Shown piece after piece: positions 1-8,080 of a DNA stretch of 64,000 nucleotides. The notes beneath the pieces are model-generated. The model did no database searches and had not been told where the DNA came from. It was given only the letters and a program-made list of their open reading frames with translations. Location of the stretch: positions 1-64,000 of the forward strand of contig JAPPDF010000094.1 in the NCBI GenBank assembly GCA_028875575.1, read 5' to 3'. Numbering within the stretch: position 1 is the first letter of the stretch; every line of letters starts with the position of its first letter. Made by a program: the position numbers and the translations under genes. Origin of the DNA: Acidobacteriota bacterium (lineage in GTDB: Bacteria > Acidobacteriota > Terriglobia > Versatilivoradales > Versatilivoraceae).

Positions 1-79
1 TTTCCCCTCAGCGCATCCATGCTCGCTCGACCGTAGTGACCGCTACGCTCTTCGTTCCCGAGCACGCGCTGAGGGGAAA
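1..79. repeat. Long palindromic element with 14-bp perfect arms
   Basis: Positions 1-14 are the exact reverse complement of positions 66-79 (arm TTTCCCCTCAGCGC). Nested inside are a second pair (20-25 with 59-64, TGCTCG/CGAGCA) and a third (32-36 with 43-47, CGTAG/CTACG), so the RNA or single strand would fold into one long interrupted hairpin. It ends 15 bp from the stop codon of the minus-strand yggS gene. It lacks a T-run, so it is not a textbook terminator. It may be a REP/MITE-like repeat, but the left part may be cut by the window edge. Confidence 0.6.
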
Positions 80-94
80 ATGCCTGCGCCAGGA

Positions 95-814
95 TCACAC
101 CCCCTGGTGAGAAGTGCGGGCCGGCGGACGTCTCCCGAAGATGGCCGTGCCTACCCGAACCATGGTGGAACCTTCCTCAATGGCCACGGGAAAATCGTGG
201 CTCATTCCCATGGACAGAACCTTCATGCGTACCTTCGGAACGCCAAGATTCGCCAACCGGTCGAACCACTGCCTCAACCGCCGAAAATAGGGCCGCACGG
301 CCTCGCCATCTTCCAGATAGGGGGGAATGGCCATCAGTCCCTGAATCGAGATGAAGTCCAGGTCGACCAAACGCCCGGCCATTTCTTCCAGCTCTTCTTC
401 CGCCACCCCCGCCTTTTGCGGCTCTCTTCCGATATTGACCTGGATCAACACCGAGACCACCTTGCCCAGTCTGGTCGCCGAACGATCGATCCGCCTGGCC
501 AGATCGAGGCTGTCGACAGTCTGGATCCAATCGAAGGTGGCCACGGCGCGGTTGACCTTGTTCTTCTGGAGTGGGCCGATCAGGTGATACTCAAAATCCA
601 GTCCCGCCAGATGAACCTTCTTGGACTGGGCTTCCTGAACGCGATTCTCGCCCAGGCAGTCAACGCCGGCCGCAAGCGCCTGACGGATCCGGTCGGCAGC
701 CATCAGCTTGGACACTGCCATCAGCCGCACCGTCTCCGGGCGGCGGCCGGATTTCAGCGCCGCTTCGGCAACCGTCTCCATCACCCGCTGGACATTTCCA
801 GCGATGACACCCAT
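95..814 (-). CDS. yggS: YggS family pyridoxal 5'-phosphate homeostasis protein
   Basis: This encodes a 239-residue single-domain PLP-binding barrel protein. The family buffers PLP and affects amino-acid and keto-acid balance; no enzymatic reaction is established. The N-terminal LMAVSK segment holds the PLP-binding lysine. The family signature HLIGPLQKNK and the phosphate-binding region MKVLSMGMSHDF near the C-terminus are present. The frame is open further upstream, but the ATG at 814 has GGGAG ten bases ahead and gives the usual family length. It is divergent from tmk. It ends beside the palindromic element at 1-79. Confidence 0.93.
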   Translation of the reverse strand: MGVIAGNVQRVMETVAEAALKSGRRPETVRLMAVSKLMAADRIRQALAAGVDCLGENRVQEAQSKKVHLAGLDFEYHLIGPLQKNKVNRAVATFDWIQTVDSLDLARRIDRSATRLGKVVSVLIQVNIGREPQKAGVAEEELEEMAGRLVDLDFISIQGLMAIPPYLEDGEAVRPYFRRLRQWFDRLANLGVPKVRMKVLSMGMSHDFPVAIEEGSTMVRVGTAIFGRRPPARTSHQGV

Positions 815-1040
815 CGGTTTGAAGCTCCCGCAAAACAGAATCGCCGACCCGAGGAACTCTTCGCCCCTTTCCGACTCCGGCGATTTCCGAACCCCGCTGA
901 CCACCCGATCCCGCAGCTTCAAAAAGGGGCCATCTTACCTCAAGTCCCGGCCGAATTCCAAACGCCCCGGCAAGCGGGCCGGCACCAGGGTGCGCGCCTT
1001 GTTGCACCCTTCGAATATGTGCTATTTTGCCAAGGATCCC

Positions 1041-1058
1041 GGCCCCGAAGTCGGGGCC
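1041..1058 (+). promoter_or_regulatory. Perfect inverted repeat in the tmk leader
   Basis: GGCCCCGA and TCGGGGCC are perfect 8-bp arms separated by two bases, 17 bp before the tmk start codon. No T-run follows, so a terminator is unlikely. It could be a protein-binding palindrome or, with fraying, a leader hairpin. Confidence 0.35.
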
Positions 1059-1074
1059 GAACCCTGGGTTCTCC

Positions 1075-1731
1075 ATGCCTCCATTCATTTCCTTCGAGGG
1101 ATTGGACGGCTGCGGCAAGACCACTCAAGTGAGGCTGCTGGCCGACTACCTGACCCGACGCGACATCCAGGTGGCCGAATTGCGGGAGCCCGGCGGAACT
1201 CCCGTGGGAGAAGCCATCCGCTCACTGTTGCTCAGCTCCCGAAACCGGGGACTGTTGCCCTTGAGCGAGCTGCTGCTCTACTACGCGGCGCGCAACCAGA
1301 ACCTCCACCGGCAGATCATTCCGGCTCAGGCTGAGGGAAAGTGGGTCTTGTGCGACCGTTTTGCGGATGCCAGCGCCGCCTACCAGGGATACGGGCGCGG
1401 GCTCGATCTCTCGGTGGTTGAAACTCTCGATCGCATGGTAAACGGCGGGAGGAAGCCGGACCTCACGCTCCTGATTGACATCGAGCCCTCTCTCTCCCTG
1501 GCCCGGGCCAGGGAGAGGAACCGTCGAACCGGGCTGGACGAAGGCCGATTCGAGGCAGAGTCTCTGGAATTCTTCCATCGCGTCCGGGAAGGATACCTGC
1601 AGATTGCAGCGCGGGAACCCGGCCGGGTCCGGGTCCTGAACGGAAGCCGGACCATCGAAGCGCTGCATCGGGAAATCCTGGGGCTGATTTCGACCCTTCT
1701 TCCAGGGGGCAGGTCTGATGGGATGGAGTGA
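1075..1731 (+). CDS. tmk: Thymidylate kinase
   Basis: This enzyme phosphorylates dTMP to dTDP with ATP in the cytoplasm, for dTTP synthesis. The 218-residue protein opens with FISFEGLDGCGKTTQ, the P-loop of thymidylate kinases. REPGGTPVGE is the dTMP-binding segment and DRFADASAAYQG is the DR-type catalytic motif; a LID region rich in arginine (RARERNRRTGLD) follows. An upstream TTG in frame would add 16 unconserved residues, so the ATG directly before the P-loop region is chosen. Its last 14 bases overlap holB, a common tmk-holB pairing that implies co-transcription. Confidence 0.95.
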   Translation: MPPFISFEGLDGCGKTTQVRLLADYLTRRDIQVAELREPGGTPVGEAIRSLLLSSRNRGLLPLSELLLYYAARNQNLHRQIIPAQAEGKWVLCDRFADASAAYQGYGRGLDLSVVETLDRMVNGGRKPDLTLLIDIEPSLSLARARERNRRTGLDEGRFEAESLEFFHRVREGYLQIAAREPGRVRVLNGSRTIEALHREILGLISTLLPGGRSDGME

Positions 1732-2722
1732 TTTTCTGGGAAACGCCCCCGTTCGGGACCTGATGAGGCGAAGTCTTGTCGAAGGCCGCCTGCCTTCCTC
1801 GCTGCTTTTTGCAGGCATCGCGGGAGTCGGCAAGGGGACCCTGGCCCACTTCCTGTCCAAGGCGGCCAACTGCCAGAAACTCGAGGATGACTTCTGCGAC
1901 GACTGCGGGAGCTGCCGCAAGATCGATCAGCGGTCGCACCCCGACGTTCGTAGCTACGCACCCGACGGAGCCTTCATCAAGATCGATCAGATGAGAGATC
2001 TGATTCGCGAGGTCTTTTTCAAACCCTTTGAAGGCCGTCGCCGCGTCTTTGTGATCGACCAGGCCCATCGTCTGCGCCTGGAAGCCGCCAACGCCATTCT
2101 CAAGACCCTGGAGGAACCGCCGGAGACATCCCTCCTCATCCTGGTGACCGATTCCCCCAACGATCTTCCCGGCACCCTCCGGTCGCGCTGCCAGCGCATC
2201 CAGTTCCATCCCTTCTCTCCGGCGGAGTTGGAACGCATCCTCCGGCAACGATCGATCTACCCGGCCCAGGATCTGCCCCTGGTGGGACGAATTTCCCGGG
2301 GTAGCCTCGGCAAGGCTTTGAATCTGGACCTGCAGCAGTACCAGGAGGCCCGCGGGGAAATGGTGGAGGCGATCCGGGCCTGCGCCGGAGCCTTGTCCTA
2401 TCACCGGGCTCTGCAAGTCACCGAGCCTCTGGCCTCGCCCAGGCAAAAGGGGCAATTCGAGTTCAAGACGGGTGTGCTATACGACCTGCTGCGCGACCTG
2501 ATGCTGATTCAACTGGACGCGCCTACCGGAAGCCTTACCAATATCGATCTGCATTCGGAGTTGACCGAAATCGGCTCCCTCCTGACTCTCAGACAGATAG
2601 TCGATGCCGTTGGCTCTCTCGACCACTTGATGAAGGGACTGGGGCGCAATCTCAACAAGTCGCTGGCTCTGGACCGATTCCTCTTCCGACTGAGCGGCGT
2701 GAGCGCCACGCCTCCAACCTGA
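1718..2722 (+). CDS. holB: DNA polymerase III delta' subunit, clamp loader
   Basis: This is the AAA+ subunit of the clamp loader that places the sliding clamp on DNA. A P-loop-like GIAGVGKGT lies at residues 33-41, a zinc finger at C52, C60, C63 and C66, FVIDQAH in place of the Walker B acid pair, and the sensor/arginine-finger region LRSRCQ. The DQAH box suggests weak or absent ATP hydrolysis, as in other delta' subunits. The 334-residue length is normal. The gene overlaps tmk, and about 300 bp of non-coding DNA follows. Confidence 0.9.
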   Translation: MGWSDFLGNAPVRDLMRRSLVEGRLPSSLLFAGIAGVGKGTLAHFLSKAANCQKLEDDFCDDCGSCRKIDQRSHPDVRSYAPDGAFIKIDQMRDLIREVFFKPFEGRRRVFVIDQAHRLRLEAANAILKTLEEPPETSLLILVTDSPNDLPGTLRSRCQRIQFHPFSPAELERILRQRSIYPAQDLPLVGRISRGSLGKALNLDLQQYQEARGEMVEAIRACAGALSYHRALQVTEPLASPRQKGQFEFKTGVLYDLLRDLMLIQLDAPTGSLTNIDLHSELTEIGSLLTLRQIVDAVGSLDHLMKGLGRNLNKSLALDRFLFRLSGVSATPPT

Positions 2723-3023
2723 GGCTGCCTTCTTGGGACTTGTGGCGAAATGGGGCCCCATGCTAAACTACCCTCAATCTTGACGCTCACAGGCCACCTT
2801 GAAATTACCCCGCGGGTCAGCGCTGTGATACGGCCGTTTGCCGGCCAATGAGTTTCTTATCGCCCGTCCTGAAATGATCGCAGGATTCCGAGTGTCCTTC
2901 GTAACGCGGAAGACTTGAGTTCTCTTGACAAGCGGCAGTAGTTGGGTGGAAGCCTGGCGGCGGGGCAGTCGCCCTGCCGCGACTCTGCACACAATCCAGG
3001 CAAAGCCGGGAGGAGGATTTTCC
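2723..3023. other. Non-coding stretch before the hfq-like gene
   Basis: I see no supported gene here. A TTGACA hexamer at about 2924 could be a -35 box for the hfq-like gene, but no good -10 box lies at the right distance. A strong ribosome-binding site (AGGAGGA) closes the stretch. Confidence 0.4.
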
Positions 3024-3332
3024 ATGAATCGTCGGCTCATCCGTCCGTCGCTATCGGACATCAAAGACAAGATGACCGTGCGATCTCAAAAGAAGCGCCC
3101 CACTCCTCCGGAACAGACCAACGCCGAAAGCTTCTACTACCTGAAGCAGATGCAGAACAGGACGCCGATGGTTCTGGTCTTCCACGACGGAGAACGAATG
3201 GAGGGAGTCATCGAGTGGTACGACCGCAATTGCATCAAATTCAACCGTGATCCCGAACCCAATATTCTGGTCTTCAAACACGGCATCCGCTACATGTACA
3301 AGGAGGACGAGGACAAGTCCGCCGACGATTGA
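3024..3332 (+). CDS. hfq: Hfq-like Sm-fold RNA-binding protein
   Basis: A 102-residue protein with an Sm fold from about residue 38 to 90. FHDGERMEGVIEWYDRNCIKF corresponds to the Hfq Sm1 region, and LVFKHGIRYMYK takes the place of the Sm2 motif (usually YKHA). Hfq hexamers pair small RNAs with mRNAs. The long basic N-terminus and acidic tail (EDEDKSADD) are unlike gamma-proteobacterial Hfq. The start is set by GGAGGA seven bases ahead of the ATG; a longer upstream frame has no conserved sequence. It could instead be a divergent Sm protein with a different ligand. Confidence 0.78.
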   Translation: MNRRLIRPSLSDIKDKMTVRSQKKRPTPPEQTNAESFYYLKQMQNRTPMVLVFHDGERMEGVIEWYDRNCIKFNRDPEPNILVFKHGIRYMYKEDEDKSADD

Positions 3333-3400
3333 GATCGGTATGGGTGTTACAGCTCCTCTTTGATCCAACCCACTCCCGGACCGCGAAAGGAAGTTTCCCC

Positions 3401-3919
3401 ATGAAAAAGCTTGGATTGTCGGTTGCGTTGCTCTTCACCCTGACGGCGCTGGTTCTGTCTCACCCTCATATCCGCAAGACCGTCGGCGCTTCAGCCGAGG
3501 GCGTTCAGCTCAAGTTGAGCTACTTCACCCTCCCCTACAACGCGGAGCATCTGGCCGATATCAAGGAGGGATTCGTCTTTCATTGTGGCCGCGCCACCCT
3601 GGAGATCAGTGGATCTGTGGAAAGCGCGGGAGTGAAGGTTTCAACCGGACAATACGATCTGCGGGCCAAGGCCGTAGCCGGCGACAAGTGGACCCTGCTG
3701 CTCATTCCCAAGGCCCCCGAAGGCTCCGGAGGCCAGCAGGGCTCAAGCCGCGAAATCCCACTCGAGAGCCGATCGGCAATGGGAGACCACCAGGCCCACC
3801 ACCTGAATCTGGACTTGACCAGCGGGCACGGCGACACCGACGGCAAGCTGATTCTCTCGGTGGCGTTCGGATCCAGAACGGTCGAGGGGATCCTCTCTCT
3901 TCCGGCTCCCGGAGCCTGA
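3401..3919 (+). CDS. Secreted DUF2911-like protein
   Basis: A 172-residue protein with a clear Sec signal peptide (MKKLGLSVALLFTLTALVLS). The core resembles DUF2911: STGQYDLRAKAV followed by KWTLLLIPK matches the family's conserved beta-strands, in which the protein is described as taking on a favoured form in the presence of an interacting partner of unknown nature. No catalytic residues can be named. The start has AAGGAAG ahead of it. It lies between the hfq-like gene and the phosphoenolpyruvate-mutase family gene on the same strand. Confidence 0.55.
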   Translation: MKKLGLSVALLFTLTALVLSHPHIRKTVGASAEGVQLKLSYFTLPYNAEHLADIKEGFVFHCGRATLEISGSVESAGVKVSTGQYDLRAKAVAGDKWTLLLIPKAPEGSGGQQGSSREIPLESRSAMGDHQAHHLNLDLTSGHGDTDGKLILSVAFGSRTVEGILSLPAPGA

Positions 3920-3928
3920 GGAATCGCG

Positions 3929-4798
3929 GTGGGCTCGACCATTCTCAAGCAGCGCCTGGCGCTCCCCCAACCCCTGCTGGTCCCCGCCTGTTACGACATG
4001 GTTTCCGCCAAAGTGGTGGAGCGCTGCGGCTTCGAGGCCGTCTACCTCTCCGGGTTCGGGCACTCCGCCTCCCACCTTGGCCTCCCCGATGCCGGCTTGA
4101 TCTCCTTTTCGGAGATGCTGGAGCGGTTGCACCACCTGGTCCGCAGCGTCAACATCCCCGTCCTGGCAGACGCCGACACGGGATTCGGCGGAGTGGTCAA
4201 TGTGCGCCGGACCGTGGAGGAATACGAAGCGGCCGGAGCCCAGGCCATCCAACTGGAAGATCAGTTGATCCCCAAGAAGTGCGGGCACACGCCGGGAAAG
4301 CAGTTGGTTGAAGCTTCGGAAATGGCGGATAAGCTGGAGGCAGCCGTCGCCGCCAGGCGCAGCGATCGATTTCTGATCATCGCCCGAACCGATGCCATAG
4401 CCGTCACCGGATTCGACGATGCCATTCGCAGGGGAGAACTCTATCAGCAGGCGGGAGCCGACATCATCTTCATCGAGGCCCCGACCAGCCTGGATCAGAT
4501 CGAGCGGATCAGCGCTTCCTTTCACAAACCGCTCATGATCAACCTGGTCGAACGGGGGAAGACTCCCCTGCTCTCCCTGGAACAACTCCAGACTTTGGGA
4601 TACAAGGTCGTCGCCTACGCCTTGACCACCCTGATGGCCTCGGTCCGGGCCATGGAGCGCGCCTTGTCGAAGTTGAAAGAAGGGAGCTTACCCGAAGACT
4701 ACCTGGACGACCTGGCCACTTTCGAGGAACTGGATCAACTGCTGGGCTTCCCGGAATGGCGTCAGTGGGAAAACCGGTTCCGCCAGCCGAACGGATGA
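3929..4798 (+). CDS. Isocitrate lyase/PEP mutase family enzyme
   Basis: A 289-residue TIM-barrel lyase. KKCGHTPGK at about residue 111 is the family's active-site loop with its catalytic cysteine, and ADADTGFGG carries the magnesium-binding aspartates. The family includes methylisocitrate lyase (PrpB), oxaloacetate decarboxylase-like proteins and carboxyphosphonoenolpyruvate mutase. The loop resembles PrpB (KRCGHR), but no 2-methylcitrate synthase or dehydratase gene is nearby, so the substrate is open. It starts at a GTG with GAGG ahead. Confidence 0.82.
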   Translation: MGSTILKQRLALPQPLLVPACYDMVSAKVVERCGFEAVYLSGFGHSASHLGLPDAGLISFSEMLERLHHLVRSVNIPVLADADTGFGGVVNVRRTVEEYEAAGAQAIQLEDQLIPKKCGHTPGKQLVEASEMADKLEAAVAARRSDRFLIIARTDAIAVTGFDDAIRRGELYQQAGADIIFIEAPTSLDQIERISASFHKPLMINLVERGKTPLLSLEQLQTLGYKVVAYALTTLMASVRAMERALSKLKEGSLPEDYLDDLATFEELDQLLGFPEWRQWENRFRQPNG

Positions 4799-4908
4799 GC
4801 GGCGCCGGGCGCCGGACTTCCCCCATCAATCTCCCCGTCGTGGATATCCCTATCTTGTCCCTTCGCGGATAACTCTTTCCCTGGCTTGTCGGTTCGAGGC
4901 GCGTCCCG

Positions 4909-5916
4909 CTAGCTTGACTGAGCGGAAGCATCCAGCGCCGAGCGAAAGGCCCGGATATGGGCCGGGGTGGTGCCACAGCAACCGCCGATGAAGTAAGCTC
5001 CTTCCTTCAGGAGGTCGGGCAGATGGCCGGCCATTTCCTCGGGGGTCTGGGTGTAGTAGCTCCTGAGGTCGTCGTCCAGTTGAGGCATTCCCGCGTTGGG
5101 GTAGGCCATCATCCGTTTCGGTTCCATCTGCCTGGAGACCATGGCCTCCCGTAGCTGCCGCACCCCCTGGATGGCATAGGGCATGCCCGTATGTTCCTCC
5201 CTCCTGGATTCGGCGCCGCAGTTGAGTCCGAGCAGGTCCACGTGCTCCAGCAAATTGTCTCCCCCCGACAACTCGCCCGCCGAAAAAACTTCCAGCAGAT
5301 CGGGGGCCGAATGTCCCCAGTCCGTCTTGTAGGTCAGCTTGCCGCTGTTACGGTCCCGGGTGTACTTGTAAGTGAGGTTGACGGCGACCGGAAGTCCGTA
5401 CTGGCGGGCCACATCGGCGGCGATGGACGCCTCCCGGGCCGAAAACATGGTCTCGATGCAGAAGAAATCGACGCCGCCTTCCGCCAGGGCGTCAGCCAGC
5501 CTTCGGTGGGCATCTCTCACCAGGTGGTTGGCGATCCCGAAGGTGGTGTCGCCGCTGTCGGCTTCGATGGCTCCGGGGGAGGGCCCCAGCGAGCCCGCGA
5601 TATAGGTCTCCTTACCGCTTCTCTCGACCGCGGCCTTGGCATGTTCCACGGCGGCTCTGGCCAGACCGTCGCAACCGGCAGGATCTTTCCCCGCCATCTT
5701 GAGGTGCAGGGTGGATCCCACAAAGGTGTTGGTGCCGATGGCATCGGCTCCGGCTTCGATATAGGCGCAATGGATGCTGATCACATCTTCCGGATGCAAC
5801 TCGTTGGCCACGCTGCTGTTGGGCAGCTCAATGCCTCTGGCGAACAGTTGCGAGCCGAACCCCCCGTCATAGAGGAGAGGCTTCGGCTGCTTGAGTCTTT
5901 CCGATAGAGGAATCAT
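4909..5916 (-). CDS. Homocysteine S-methyltransferase family protein
   Basis: A 335-residue barrel of the family that moves methyl groups from betaine, S-methylmethionine or methyl-folate to homocysteine. YDGGFGSQL is the usual N-terminal motif. The zinc thiolates are the cysteine in LGLNCGAE and the pair in GGCCGTTP. It is the length of a stand-alone enzyme and lacks the B12 and folate domains of MetH. AAGGAG lies six bases before the ATG. It converges on the PEP-mutase-family gene; the 110 bp between them holds no clear terminator. Confidence 0.88.
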   Translation of the reverse strand: MIPLSERLKQPKPLLYDGGFGSQLFARGIELPNSSVANELHPEDVISIHCAYIEAGADAIGTNTFVGSTLHLKMAGKDPAGCDGLARAAVEHAKAAVERSGKETYIAGSLGPSPGAIEADSGDTTFGIANHLVRDAHRRLADALAEGGVDFFCIETMFSAREASIAADVARQYGLPVAVNLTYKYTRDRNSGKLTYKTDWGHSAPDLLEVFSAGELSGGDNLLEHVDLLGLNCGAESRREEHTGMPYAIQGVRQLREAMVSRQMEPKRMMAYPNAGMPQLDDDLRSYYTQTPEEMAGHLPDLLKEGAYFIGGCCGTTPAHIRAFRSALDASAQSS

Positions 5917-6048
5917 GGAGCTCCTTTATTGATGAAGGCTTCAGCTCGCCGTTGCAATTTCCCGCGTCAAGCCGCCCGCGCACCACGGCTGACGGAGACA
6001 AACTCAACGCCTGCCGCCGTCAGCGATCTTCCGAGACCCGACCGTTGC

Positions 6049-7758
6049 TCAGAGATCCATCAGTTCCCGCACGTACTTGGGGGCCGGCGACCCAAAGGAC
6101 AGCATTCTGTCGTGAAAGGCCTTGAAGTCCTTCAGGGGTCCATGCCTGGCTTCGTAGGCATCTCGTATGGCATTGACTTCACGGTTGCCCACATAGTAGG
6201 TCGAGAGCTGGGTCGAGGTCAGGCATGCCCTGCGCCACTTGCCGGCTGCCTCTCCCTCTTCCTGAAATCCCTCGTTCATCATCAGATCCATGGCCTCTTC
6301 ACGACTCATGCTGCCGGCATGGACCTGTTGATCGATGACGGCATTGATGATCAGCCGCAGGCGCATCTTCAACTGCTGCATCTTGACTGACGGCCCGCCA
6401 AAGCCCTTTTCCGCCATGAGCTGCTCGGCATAGGTCGCCCACCCTTCCACAAAGGTTCCGCTGCTGAAGATCGCCCGTATCCTGGTAGGCGCCCGGAACC
6501 GGTTCGAATGGGCGATCTGCAGGTAATGCCCCGGAGTGGATTCATGGATGGTCAACTCCTGCAGCATATAGTCATTGTACTCCCGAAAAAACGACCTCAC
6601 GCGATCGGCCGGCCAGTCGGCAGGAGTTGGAGAGATGGCGTAGAAGGTCTCACCCCGAGTCTCCAGCGGCCCGGGAGAATCGCAGTAGGCCACGGCCACG
6701 CCCCTCTGGAACTCCGGCATCACGATGATCCGGATGGGTTCCCGGGGAACCGTCACCAGCTCCTGTTCCCGGGTGAAACGGGTCACCTCGTCCAGGGACT
6801 GCCGGGCCTTGCCCACAATGGTCTCATTGTCCGGATGGGAATCGGCCAGCTTGTCAAGCACCTCGGTGACCAGGGACTTCGAATCCTGTGGCAGGCGCCC
6901 ATGGGGGAAGAGGCGGGGATAGAGGAGGCGGGCGGTTGCAGCAAGGTCTGCGCCGGTACGCCTCAGATCCTGCATGGCGGCTTGGCGAATTTCCTCCAGG
7001 GACAGATCCGATTCCAGGGTGTGCCTCAGCTTGTCCCTGTACAGCCGTTCCCCCAGCCTGAAGTCGCCTCGCGCTCTCGGGAGCAGGTCCTCTTCCAGCC
7101 ATCGGCCAAAGTCCTCCAGGGCCTGGACGGCTTGCTGGCGTGCCTGGAAAAACGACTCCTCCAGGTCGGGTATCCGGTCCAGATAGGGCTGCAGCCCCTC
7201 GGCAATGAGGCGCAGCGTGCCCCGATTCTGCTGAATTGCGGTCTCGGTATGGATCCTGGGGGGATTGGCCAGATTGGCCTTGGCCGCCGCCACTACCGCC
7301 GGAACTGCCTGAAGCCTTTCTTGAAGGTTGGCCAATCTTTCCGGCAAGGGCGCGAACTCGCGCGCTACCAGGGAATAGAGGGCACTGCCCACATTGTAGA
7401 CCATGGGATTCCACTGGTATTCCTTCAAGTCCTCCAGCCGGAAAATCATGGACTGGATATTGGCTTTCAGGATCCGATAGTCCACCCGGTTGACTTCGCT
7501 GAGCCGCGCCGGATCCATGGTCTCGAGCCGCTGGAGAGATCGGCGTTGAAAGGAGAGTTCCCGGTCCACACCGTCACTGGAGTAATCGTCGAGACGGTGG
7601 TCGTAGCGGTGATCTCCCAGTTGGGTGGCCCACTCGGGCCTCATGGCCAGCAGTTCCTCCACGTAGGTCTCAGCGAAGGACTCGAACCCGGCATCCTGAC
7701 CGGGCCTCCACCAGCATCCCGCGCCAAGCAGCAAGACCCAGGCTGTCCATCTCTTCAT
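6049..7758 (-). CDS. DUF885 family lipoprotein, putative metallopeptidase
   Basis: A 569-residue protein with a lipoprotein signal (LLLGAGC, cysteine 15), so it is likely membrane-anchored and faces the periplasm. It is helical throughout. The C-terminal half contains IHESTPGHYLQ, the HExxxGH metal-binding motif of the DUF885 family, with a downstream WATYAEQLM glutamate segment like a second metal ligand site. Peptidase activity is inferred from the motif. The start ATG has GAGGGA ahead; an upstream in-frame ATG would bury the signal peptide. It is a single gene in antisense orientation to sppA. Confidence 0.82.
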   Translation of the reverse strand: MKRWTAWVLLLGAGCWWRPGQDAGFESFAETYVEELLAMRPEWATQLGDHRYDHRLDDYSSDGVDRELSFQRRSLQRLETMDPARLSEVNRVDYRILKANIQSMIFRLEDLKEYQWNPMVYNVGSALYSLVAREFAPLPERLANLQERLQAVPAVVAAAKANLANPPRIHTETAIQQNRGTLRLIAEGLQPYLDRIPDLEESFFQARQQAVQALEDFGRWLEEDLLPRARGDFRLGERLYRDKLRHTLESDLSLEEIRQAAMQDLRRTGADLAATARLLYPRLFPHGRLPQDSKSLVTEVLDKLADSHPDNETIVGKARQSLDEVTRFTREQELVTVPREPIRIIVMPEFQRGVAVAYCDSPGPLETRGETFYAISPTPADWPADRVRSFFREYNDYMLQELTIHESTPGHYLQIAHSNRFRAPTRIRAIFSSGTFVEGWATYAEQLMAEKGFGGPSVKMQQLKMRLRLIINAVIDQQVHAGSMSREEAMDLMMNEGFQEEGEAAGKWRRACLTSTQLSTYYVGNREVNAIRDAYEARHGPLKDFKAFHDRMLSFGSPAPKYVRELMDL

Positions 7759-8080
7759 GCGTCCCTCACGAAATTCGGACGGGGTTTCCACCTCTCGAAC
7801 CGGGAATCCGGCCCCATCTGTCTCCAGCGGCCCCAGTCCATTCCCAAAACTGCCAGGGGATGGTAGCATAGCCGCAGCTTGCGCGCCTAACCCCCAGTCC
7901 TTGCCTCATTTACGAGGAGGGCTGCCGGAAAAACCCCTGAATCTGGTCCCGTTCAATCGGCCAGGGCCGGCAGCCTGAAGCGATGGAATCGGGGACCGGT
8001 CCTGCAAGCTCTGATCCCGGTCGGCCCCGCGGGAAATGGAAAGTCCGGTTGCCGCCGGAACGTCGAGACAAGGAGGATTC

